Both the position numbers and the translations under genes were made by a program. Source: Gemmatimonadales bacterium (GTDB taxonomy: Bacteria; Gemmatimonadota; Gemmatimonadetes; Longimicrobiales; Gaopeijiaceae). From it: a stretch of 43,681 nucleotides of DNA. Positions 34,584 through 42,382 of the stretch are shown in pieces. The stretch is from assembly GCA_007695225.1 (NCBI GenBank), contig REED01000111.1, positions 1-43,681 of the forward strand, given 5' to 3'. Within the stretch, counting starts at the first letter, position 1. The number at the start of each line of letters is the position of its first letter. The notes below the pieces were generated by a model. It saw only the letters and a program-made list of their open reading frames with translations. It searched no databases and was not told the DNA's origin.

Positions 34584-35006
34584 ATGAGTGACGACCGGGC
34601 GTTTCTCGGGCGTGGATGGGCCTTTCCCCCGGAGTTCGAACGCAGGGGGAAGCGAGCGGTCATGGTCTCCGAGGAGGAGGACATTCAGCAGTCCCTCCAT
34701 ATCCTCCTCTCCACCGCGCCCGGGGAGCGACTCATGCACCCGACCTACGGATGTGGGCTGCGAGGGCTGGTCTTCGAGTCGGTGAACGAGGCCACCCGGA
34801 CCGAGATCCGCGATGTGGTGGAGAAGGCGATCCTCTTCTTCGAACCGAGGATCACCCTGAACCATGTGGAGATCGACTTCGTCGACCCCCTGGAGGGCCG
34901 GCTGGACCTCGTCCTGGACTATACCATCCGCGGGACAAACTCACGGGCCAACATGGTCTATCCATTCTACATCCATGAGGGGACAAACCTCCAGGTGGAG
35001 CTGTGA
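34584..35006 (+). CDS. Baseplate wedge protein, gp25/GPW family (Afp9-like)
   Basis: A 140-residue gp25-like protein that links baseplate and the first sheath ring. EEDIQQSLHILLSTAPGERL, then MHPTYGCGLRGLVFESVN, contain the conserved EIR/LxTxPGER motif of the family. Its stop overlaps the GTG of the next gene (GTGA), indicating coupled synthesis of wedge components. Confidence 0.95.
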   Translation: MSDDRAFLGRGWAFPPEFERRGKRAVMVSEEEDIQQSLHILLSTAPGERLMHPTYGCGLRGLVFESVNEATRTEIRDVVEKAILFFEPRITLNHVEIDFVDPLEGRLDLVLDYTIRGTNSRANMVYPFYIHEGTNLQVEL

Positions 35007-38000
35007 CGGACCCACGGGGCACGGTCGAGGAGGTACGGGCGGCTCGCGCCGGCGCGAGGAACGGGACCCGTCAGGAGGAGCGAGGGCACCCGCCTCTGGA
35101 GAGCGGCTTCTTCCAGGTCGATGAGAGGGAGTTGGGGGATCTCCTGTCCTTCGTCCGGCAGGTGGCCTCCCACCTGCACTTCATCACACTGGACGGCACT
35201 CCGGAGGGGGATTGGGGGGATCTCTACCTCCGGGACACCCTTTGCGTGCTGGGAGAGATCGCCACCCTCGACACGGACGCGCTGAAGGGGCGATTTGCCC
35301 GGTCCGTCGCCCTGGAGGACCGGGCCTCACAGGCGCTCGAGGCGCGGGAGCTGACCCTCACCCTCGACCGCTGGCTGCAGGTGCTCCGCCGATCGGACCA
35401 CCCTGCCCCCCGAGCGCTGGGGGTGAGCCTCCGGGGAATCATCGAGTCGGAGCTGGCACCGGAGGTGCACACCTTCGGTGCCTATCTCCACGGGGAGGGC
35501 GGGGTCCCGGAGTCCGTCTCGGGACTGGGGTCCCTGGACCGGGCCTGGGGGCTTCAGGAGCCTGGAGCCGAGGGCGACCCCTTCCCACTCTCCCGTCTCC
35601 CCGCCAGCGGACGAGACCTGGATCGGCGACTGGCCGCTGCGGGGCACACCCTGCTGAATGCCACCTCGTACCTGGCGGTCCAGGCGCGGGATGCCTTCGA
35701 GGAGATCCTCCGGAGCGAGGGGAACGAGCCTGCCATCGGGCTGGTTACGGCCTTCCTGGAGCTCTTCATCCGGGCCCGGGAGGGACTCAACCGCTTCCCG
35801 CAGCGGCGTCTGGAGTTCTACTATCGCGAACTCCTGCAGATGACCCCTCGCCCTCGGACGCCGGACCACGCGCACCTGGTCCTGACCCCAACCGCCGGCG
35901 CCCCACCGATCCCACTGGAGGCGGGAACCCTCTTCACCGCCGGGCGGGACGAAGGGCAGGAGGAACTGCTCTTCGCCACGGACCATGAGACGGTGGTGAC
36001 GGACGCCGAAGTGGAGTCCCTCTACGCCCTGTGCTATGAGCAGGACCCGCTCATTTCGCCCGAAAGTCATTTCGCCTTCGTTACCCGGATCACCGGGGGG
36101 AGAGGGCGGCACCTGGGGCTTCGCACCCCTGCGGGTGGGACGATCCCGGCCTTCCCCCAGAAGGGTCCGGAGAGCCCCCACTCCGCGGAGGAGGTCTCCC
36201 TGGGTTTCGCCGTTGCGAGCCCCATCCTCGCCCTGGCCGAGGGGACCCGTCGCCTCCGGTTCGATATCGAACTGGGAGCTCCACCCAAGGTGGAGATGGG
36301 GAGCGAAAGGGAGGCGGTCGACGCCCTGGGGTCGATGGAGGACGGCGCCCGGGAGGCGTTCGCCCACCAGCTCGGCCGGCTCTTCTCATGGCGCCTCCTC
36401 CAGGCGATCCCCGACGGTGGGGGTGTAGAAGGGTCCGAGTGGTGGAGCCGCGAGGAGCGACAGGTCATCGGAGAGGCGGCCAGGCGGATCCTCGGGGAGG
36501 GAGTGGGGGCCAGGGTCGAAGCCCTCCTGGCCCGTGACCCCACTTTCGCGTTCCTGGCCTTCACCCAGGACGCCCTCGAGCTCCGGTACACCGGCGAGTC
36601 GGGATGGGTGAGGGTCCCCGATGTGGCCATCCGCAGGATCCCCGCCGCCCAGGGTGCAGCGGGCATGCGGGTGGAGGTGACCCTCGGCCCGGACCTGGAA
36701 CCGGTCATCCCCCATGAACCGGCGCTTCATGGCGACCGCCATGTCGGGTCTGATCCGGTGATGAGCTTCCGGGTGAATCCGGGGTCGGTCTTCTACCCCT
36801 TCTCCCTCCTGGAGGCCCTTCCCCTTCTTCGGATCCAGGTGGAGACCAGGGTGGAGGGAGTGACCCGGCTGGTGGTGCACGGTGGGTCGGGGCAGCTGGA
36901 CCCCGCCCGACCCTTCCAACCCTTCGGGGCGGTCCCGTCCAGGGACTCCTTCTTCGCCGTGGGGAGTTGGGAAGCGGCGGGGAAGGATCTGACCGATGCC
37001 AGTCTCGACATCGAATGGGGTGAGCTCCCTGATCTTCCCGGTGGGTTCCGACAGCACTATTTCCACTACGGTACCGGCATCACGAACGAATCCTTCCGGG
37101 TCCAGCTCTCGGTCCTCCGGGATGGGCGTTGGACCCCCATCGATCGGGAGGTCAGGACGACAGCCCCACTCTTCGCATCGGAGCAGGGGGGGAGGGTCGC
37201 CCCCCGGATTCGGATTCCGCTGCAACCCATCCAGCTCGTCATGCCCGTGGGCCCGAGCACCGGGCCCGAGGACTTCGCCTCATTGACCAGGGCGAGGCAG
37301 AGCTACTTCTCCCTCTCCCTGGCTGGCTCGGAGGCGACGTTCGGCCACCAGGAGTACCCTCGCCTCCTGACGGAGGTGCTGACCGGGAACGCCCGACGCC
37401 GAAGAGCGGATCCCCTTCCGAATCCACCCTATACGCCCGTGGTCCAGCGGATCACGATGAACTACACGGCCCGGACCACCCTGAGGCCCGGAGGGGCTCT
37501 GAGTGGGACGCAGAGGGCCGGACCCGGGCGTCTCCTCCACGAACACGCCTTCGGACTGGAGGACATCACTGCGGCCGCCGATGACGAGGTCTTTTCCCTC
37601 ATGCCCTCCCGCCCCCGGACCGGTGGTTTTGGCGGGGTGGGTTCCATGCGCGAGGGGTATCTCTTCATCGGTCTCTCGGGGACCCGGATCCCGGGAACTC
37701 TCTCCCTCCTCTTCCATCTCCGGCACGATGCGGTGGGGGAGGCGGGAGGGAAGGATCCCGGTATCCGCTGGTTCTATCTCGCATCCAACCGCTGGAGGGT
37801 GCTCGATTCCTCCCGGGTGCTCCGGGACTCCACCGATGGATTTCAGCGCTCAGGGATCGTCACCCTCGACGTCCCCGCGGAGATCAACACCCGTAACACG
37901 GTCCTCCCCGAGGGGATGCACTGGCTCGCGGTGGGGCTGGATGTGGGACTTCCCTCCCTGACTGCACGTCTCTTCTCCGTGACTCCAGGGGGGGTGCAGG

Positions 38001-38959
38001 TGACCTGGCAGGACCGTGGAAACCAGCGTCCCGCCATTGAGGAGGGGCTCCCTTCCGGGAGCATCTCCCGCCCCCTCTCCAGCATTCCGGGTCTCGGGTC
38101 GGTGGTCCAGGTGGGCGCGTCCTTCGGGGGGCGGCCGCAGGAGGATGACCAGGGGGTGGTCACCCGCACGGCGGAGCGCCTCCGGCACAAGATGCGGGCG
38201 GTGGCCCCGTGGGACTATGAACGCCTGGTCCTGGATCGCTTCCCCGAGGTCCACCAGGTGAAGGTCTTTCCGAATACCGATCCCGACGTCCAGGGACCCG
38301 TCCCGGGACGGGTTCTGGTGGTGGTGGTCCCCCGCCTCTTCAGGGAGGAGGACGCCGCGACCCTCACCCCCCGCTTCTCAGGGGGGGAATTGGTCCGCAT
38401 CCGGGACTACCTCCAGGGGTTGGCCTCCGGGTTTGTCACCCTGGACGTGAGGAACCCCGTCTACGAGCAGGTCCAGGTCCGGTGCACCCTCAAGTTGGTG
38501 GCGGGGTTGCGGGCCGGATACGTCGTCGATGAGGTGAACAGGGCGCTGGTGGACTACCTATCCCCCTGGACCCCGAGCGGATACGGGACCCGCTTCGGCT
38601 GGCGCATCCGTCGGGAGGACATCGAGGGGCGGATCCGGGAGATCCCCGAGGTGGAGTTCGTGACGAGGTTCTCCATGCTCCAGATCACCCTGGACAACCG
38701 GGGTCGCTATCGACTCGATGATACCGCGAGGCCCAGGAGCGATTCCCCGAGCGCTCCCGAGCTTTCGGCCCTGCCCTCCACCGCCTCCGACGAGTTGTGG
38801 GCCCGTTACGCCTGGAGCCTGGCGATCCCCACCCGACGACACTTCCTCGCCACCATCCCCGGGGACCGGGCCGTCTCCCCCGAGGCCGAGGTGACCGGCG
38901 TGGGCGATCTTGAGCTCGGGGTCAACTTCATCCTGGACGCCGGACATCGACATGGGTAG
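35003..38959 (+). CDS. Large baseplate wedge protein (baseplate J, Afp11-like)
   Basis: A 1318-residue wedge subunit corresponding to Afp11/gp6. The baseplate-J core lies near the C terminus: AERLRHKMRAVAPWDYERLV (about 1053-1072), FPEVHQVKVFPNT, and TRFGWRIRREDIEGRIREIP (about 1195-1215). The first 900 residues are much longer than the wedge of classical phages and include a helical N-terminal domain (LGDLLSFVRQVASHLHFITL, GLVTAFLELFIRAREGLNRF) and several beta-rich blocks I cannot name. Comparable 1000-1300-residue J proteins occur in Bacteroidota-type injection systems. GTG start at 35003 overlaps the gp25-like stop. No frameshift over 3.9 kb. Confidence 0.92.
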   Translation: MTDPRGTVEEVRAARAGARNGTRQEERGHPPLESGFFQVDERELGDLLSFVRQVASHLHFITLDGTPEGDWGDLYLRDTLCVLGEIATLDTDALKGRFARSVALEDRASQALEARELTLTLDRWLQVLRRSDHPAPRALGVSLRGIIESELAPEVHTFGAYLHGEGGVPESVSGLGSLDRAWGLQEPGAEGDPFPLSRLPASGRDLDRRLAAAGHTLLNATSYLAVQARDAFEEILRSEGNEPAIGLVTAFLELFIRAREGLNRFPQRRLEFYYRELLQMTPRPRTPDHAHLVLTPTAGAPPIPLEAGTLFTAGRDEGQEELLFATDHETVVTDAEVESLYALCYEQDPLISPESHFAFVTRITGGRGRHLGLRTPAGGTIPAFPQKGPESPHSAEEVSLGFAVASPILALAEGTRRLRFDIELGAPPKVEMGSEREAVDALGSMEDGAREAFAHQLGRLFSWRLLQAIPDGGGVEGSEWWSREERQVIGEAARRILGEGVGARVEALLARDPTFAFLAFTQDALELRYTGESGWVRVPDVAIRRIPAAQGAAGMRVEVTLGPDLEPVIPHEPALHGDRHVGSDPVMSFRVNPGSVFYPFSLLEALPLLRIQVETRVEGVTRLVVHGGSGQLDPARPFQPFGAVPSRDSFFAVGSWEAAGKDLTDASLDIEWGELPDLPGGFRQHYFHYGTGITNESFRVQLSVLRDGRWTPIDREVRTTAPLFASEQGGRVAPRIRIPLQPIQLVMPVGPSTGPEDFASLTRARQSYFSLSLAGSEATFGHQEYPRLLTEVLTGNARRRRADPLPNPPYTPVVQRITMNYTARTTLRPGGALSGTQRAGPGRLLHEHAFGLEDITAAADDEVFSLMPSRPRTGGFGGVGSMREGYLFIGLSGTRIPGTLSLLFHLRHDAVGEAGGKDPGIRWFYLASNRWRVLDSSRVLRDSTDGFQRSGIVTLDVPAEINTRNTVLPEGMHWLAVGLDVGLPSLTARLFSVTPGGVQVTWQDRGNQRPAIEEGLPSGSISRPLSSIPGLGSVVQVGASFGGRPQEDDQGVVTRTAERLRHKMRAVAPWDYERLVLDRFPEVHQVKVFPNTDPDVQGPVPGRVLVVVVPRLFREEDAATLTPRFSGGELVRIRDYLQGLASGFVTLDVRNPVYEQVQVRCTLKLVAGLRAGYVVDEVNRALVDYLSPWTPSGYGTRFGWRIRREDIEGRIREIPEVEFVTRFSMLQITLDNRGRYRLDDTARPRSDSPSAPELSALPSTASDELWARYAWSLAIPTRRHFLATIPGDRAVSPEAEVTGVGDLELGVNFILDAGHRHG

Positions 38960-39830
38960 GAAAAATCGCGCCACGCTGAAGGAGTTCTTCCGCCGGGGAT
39001 CCCTCCCCAACGAGGAACACTTCCACGATCTCATCGACTCGTCCCTCAACATGAACGACGAGGGGTTCAGCAAGTCGCAGGAGCACGGCCTCGAGATCCT
39101 TTCGCAGTCCAGTCGCTCCAGCCTGCTGAGCTTCTTCCGGTATGAGGATCCGGGTCGTCCCCTCTGGCGGATCGCGCTGGATCCGGTGGATCGGAGGCAT
39201 CTCCACTTCCGGGAGCAGGAGGCGGGGGAAGCCCAGGGAGAGGGGGAAGGGGTGGAAGGGTCTCGGGAGCCCATCCTGAGCCTTGGACCGGGTGGGCGGG
39301 TGGGGATCAATACCGGGACCCCGGAGAGCGCCCTCGACGTGAGGGGGTTCATCCGGTCGAAGGGGCGGGAGGGAGTGGTGCAGAAGCTCCCGAGGGAGGA
39401 GCAGGGGGGAACCCCGGGGAGTGAGAAGGGAGGGGCCGTCATCGTGGCGGATGGGGGGTGGAAGACCATCGCAGGACCCTTCCACGGGTGCCACGCCCTG
39501 GAGGTGGTGGCCGGAGTCGGGCTCCGGCGGAGTGGGCGGTATGCGCTCCTCCATGCCATCGCTATCAATGCCTACCACCCCACCGGATTCTTCTTCGATC
39601 TGTTCCGGCGGAAGAAGCCGATCCGGGTGACCCAGGCGTACCATCGGCACCGGAGCGATCGACTGTCCCTGCGCTGGGCCGACGGGCCCGGGGGGTACGT
39701 CCTCCAGCTTCGGACCAGGAGGGACTATGGCGAGGGGCCCAGGGGGAAGCCGGTCCGGATTCGCTATCACCTCACGGAGCTCTGGTCCGACCATGGCATG
39801 TCCGGATCCTGGGACTCGGAAGAGGCGTGA
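38952..39830 (+). CDS. Fibre-like eCIS protein (putative receptor-binding or cage component)
   Basis: A 292-residue protein. The N terminus LKEFFRRGSLPNEEHF, followed by LIDSSLNMNDEGFSKS, is a motif I associate with tail-fibre-like proteins of Bacteroidota-type eCIS. GINTGTPESALDVRGFI at about 118-134 resembles the IGTxxPxxxLDVxG strand-turn of phage fibres. The C-terminal domain (ALLHAIAINAYHPTGFFFDL, then SLRWADGPGGYVLQLRTRRD) is a compact beta domain. Its place between the two wedge genes suggests attachment to the baseplate. Target binding is inferred. The gene overlaps the baseplate-J stop by 8 bp. Confidence 0.75.
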   Translation: MGRKNRATLKEFFRRGSLPNEEHFHDLIDSSLNMNDEGFSKSQEHGLEILSQSSRSSLLSFFRYEDPGRPLWRIALDPVDRRHLHFREQEAGEAQGEGEGVEGSREPILSLGPGGRVGINTGTPESALDVRGFIRSKGREGVVQKLPREEQGGTPGSEKGGAVIVADGGWKTIAGPFHGCHALEVVAGVGLRRSGRYALLHAIAINAYHPTGFFFDLFRRKKPIRVTQAYHRHRSDRLSLRWADGPGGYVLQLRTRRDYGEGPRGKPVRIRYHLTELWSDHGMSGSWDSEEA

Positions 39831-39832
39831 GG

Positions 39833-42382
39833 ATGGGATCCCGCCCCCAGAGCATTCCCCGACGCCCTGCGCAAAGCGCCGCTCCGTTCGAGGAGTTGCG
39901 CAGGGAGGGAGTGCGCCGGGTCCAGGGGCTATCCGGTAGCCACTGGACGGATTACAACCTCCACGACCCCGGGATCACAATCCTGGAGCAGCTCTGCTTC
40001 GGCCTCACCGACCTGATGTTCCGTGCGGACTTCTCCGTTCCGGACCACCTTGCCGAGGAGGATGGGAGACTCCGCCTGGAGCATCAGGCCCTCCATCGTC
40101 CCGAGGCGGTCTTCCCCTGCCGCCCCAGCACCGCGGACGACTACCGTCGCCTGGTTCTGGACCGGGTCCCTCAGGTGGTCAACATCTGGCTCCGTCCCGA
40201 CCCCGGGCACCCTCCCGACCCCGGGCACCCACCCGACTCACCCCAGGGCCCCGTCACGCCTTCGGGGATCTATCAGGTGTGGGTTCACCTGGAGGACGGA
40301 TGCGACCCCAGGGAGGTGACACGCCGGGTTCTCGGGGTCCTCCACGCTCACCGGAACATCGGGGAGGACTTCGATCTGCAGGTGCGGATCATGGAGGAGG
40401 AGAGGTGCGAACTCCGGGCACGGATCGAGATCGGCGGGGGTCGCGAGCCCGAGGAGATCATGGCGGAGGTCTACGCCCGGGTGGACCGGCACATCTCCGG
40501 TGATCTCGACCTCGACGCCCCGCGTCCGGGGGATCGAAGCCTCGAAGCCAATCTCACGGGACCGGCACCCACCCGGGGAGTCCGGACCGGGGGCCTGGTG
40601 GCGGACCGAAGCCAGGTCCACATGGCGGATCTGGTCTCCCTCACCCGGAGCGTCGAGGGGGTGAGAGGCGTCTTCGAGCTTTCCCTGGTGATGGCGGGGA
40701 AGGAGCATCGGGGTTCGGTGGTGCGGGTGAATGCCCAGGACCGGGTCCTGTGTCTGACGGTTCCAGGGGAAGGGACGACGAGCTTCGGCGTACGCCTCGA
40801 GAAGGGCGGGCGGCCCGTCACGGTCGTTCCCTCCCATGTCGTGCGGAAGTACCGCGAGCGGAGTGACGCCCATCGGCTCGGTGCCCTGGACCGGGTGGAC
40901 CCCAGGACCCTTTACCTGGAGCCCACGGGGGTGAATCGGGACGAGGCCCGATACCACTCGGTGCAGGCCCACTTCCCCGGCGTCTACGGGATCAACGAAC
41001 AGGGGATCCCAGACTCCGCTTCCCCGGCCGTGCGCGCCAAAGCGGCCCAGCTGAAGGCCTATCTCCTCCCCATGGAGCAACTCCTGGCGGATCAGCAGAC
41101 CAACATCCGCCACCTGCGTGACCTCTTCTCCACCGCCGATTCCGACCTCCCCACCTACCGATACCAGGTATTGGGAGACCGGGAGGTTCCCGAGGTCACC
41201 CCCCTGTATCGATCCCCCCCGGAGTCGATGCTCAGCGAGATCTATGGGGAGGTGAATCGTTCCGTAGAGAGAAGGAGTCGGGCTCTGGACTACATGCTGG
41301 CCGTCTATGGGGAGAGCTTCAACCAGCACTCCCTTCGCCAGTTCGATCATTACGCTGCGGGTGAGATGGAGGAGACCATCGTCTCCAACAAGGTGGAATA
41401 CCTCCGCTCCGTCCTCTCCCTCGGGCGGGATCGTGGTGGAGCCTTCGACCACACCCGACCTTCGTGGGGCAGGGACAGGGGGGAGCCGGGAGGTGGCAAC
41501 CGCTCGGGCCTTCATCGGCGTGTGGGGGAGCTGCTGGGCTTCCTGGACCCGGGGCAGCGCTCCCTTGTGGAGCCCCTCTCGGACCGGGGGTTGACGGTGG
41601 AGCTCCCCTCCGTCGAGGTGAGGGGCGAGGGGATCTCTCCCGTCCCCATGGGCGAGGGCTCCCGGCCCATTCGTCCCACCACCAGCGCCCCAGATCCCAG
41701 CGGGTACGATGCGGATCCCACGGACCGCCGGCGGGAGCCGTGGGGCTGGATCCGTTCCCCGTTGGGTCCGGAGGAGGGAAGGTTCGGTCATGGACTCTTC
41801 ACCCGGGGAGTCCGCCTGGAGAATTACCGGGTGGCGCCCCAGGGCGAAGGGCAGGTCCTGGCCTTCCGGCCCACGGAGGAGGGGGAGTGGTACCCCCTGG
41901 GCGAGTTCGCGACGGAGGAGGACGCCGTGGCGGCGGCCCATCTTCTCCGCGACGAGCTGAGGGAGTTGAACCATGCCTCCGAGGGCTTCCACGTTCTGGA
42001 GCACATCCTCTTGCGCCCCGATGGCGGGGGGGCGGTGCACCCGGGTGCCCAGGAGGAGTGGGGGAAGACGCTCTGGAAGGACTTCTACCCTCTCCGGGCT
42101 TCCTTCCTCTTTTCCGGGTGGAGCGCCCGTTCGTCGGATCCGCGGTTCCGGCTCTTGGCCGAGGAAACGGTGGCGGTGAATTGTCCGGTCCACATCCACC
42201 CCACCTGTTTCTGGCTCGACTTTCCGCAGATGACGGAGTTCGAGGCCCGCTACCTTCGATGGTTGAAGAGCCGGTCCGATCCTGAAGCGACTCCTGTGGG
42301 ACGGGACGAGGCGGCGATCCCACTGATCCGCTTCCTCCAGGATCTTTCGTCCCGGGCGGACACACGCCCCCCTTCCCCATGA
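39833..42382 (+). CDS. Second large baseplate wedge protein (Afp12-like)
   Basis: An 849-residue baseplate protein. HWTDYNLHDPGITILEQL followed by CFGLTDLMFRADF (about 42-70) is a diagnostic motif of eCIS wedge partners that heterodimerise with the J protein. A low-complexity Pro/Gly/His/Asp insert (about 122-136) is encoded by an 18-bp tandem repeat at 40197-40236. The middle contains QLKAYLLPMEQLLADQQTNI and the C terminus a domain with EGFHVLEHILLRPD and NCPVHIHPTCFWLDFPQMTE, plus FEARYLRWL at the end, shared by these wedge proteins. The ATG at 39833 starts 2 bp after the fibre gene stop. Confidence 0.88.
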   Translation: MGSRPQSIPRRPAQSAAPFEELRREGVRRVQGLSGSHWTDYNLHDPGITILEQLCFGLTDLMFRADFSVPDHLAEEDGRLRLEHQALHRPEAVFPCRPSTADDYRRLVLDRVPQVVNIWLRPDPGHPPDPGHPPDSPQGPVTPSGIYQVWVHLEDGCDPREVTRRVLGVLHAHRNIGEDFDLQVRIMEEERCELRARIEIGGGREPEEIMAEVYARVDRHISGDLDLDAPRPGDRSLEANLTGPAPTRGVRTGGLVADRSQVHMADLVSLTRSVEGVRGVFELSLVMAGKEHRGSVVRVNAQDRVLCLTVPGEGTTSFGVRLEKGGRPVTVVPSHVVRKYRERSDAHRLGALDRVDPRTLYLEPTGVNRDEARYHSVQAHFPGVYGINEQGIPDSASPAVRAKAAQLKAYLLPMEQLLADQQTNIRHLRDLFSTADSDLPTYRYQVLGDREVPEVTPLYRSPPESMLSEIYGEVNRSVERRSRALDYMLAVYGESFNQHSLRQFDHYAAGEMEETIVSNKVEYLRSVLSLGRDRGGAFDHTRPSWGRDRGEPGGGNRSGLHRRVGELLGFLDPGQRSLVEPLSDRGLTVELPSVEVRGEGISPVPMGEGSRPIRPTTSAPDPSGYDADPTDRRREPWGWIRSPLGPEEGRFGHGLFTRGVRLENYRVAPQGEGQVLAFRPTEEGEWYPLGEFATEEDAVAAAHLLRDELRELNHASEGFHVLEHILLRPDGGGAVHPGAQEEWGKTLWKDFYPLRASFLFSGWSARSSDPRFRLLAEETVAVNCPVHIHPTCFWLDFPQMTEFEARYLRWLKSRSDPEATPVGRDEAAIPLIRFLQDLSSRADTRPPSP

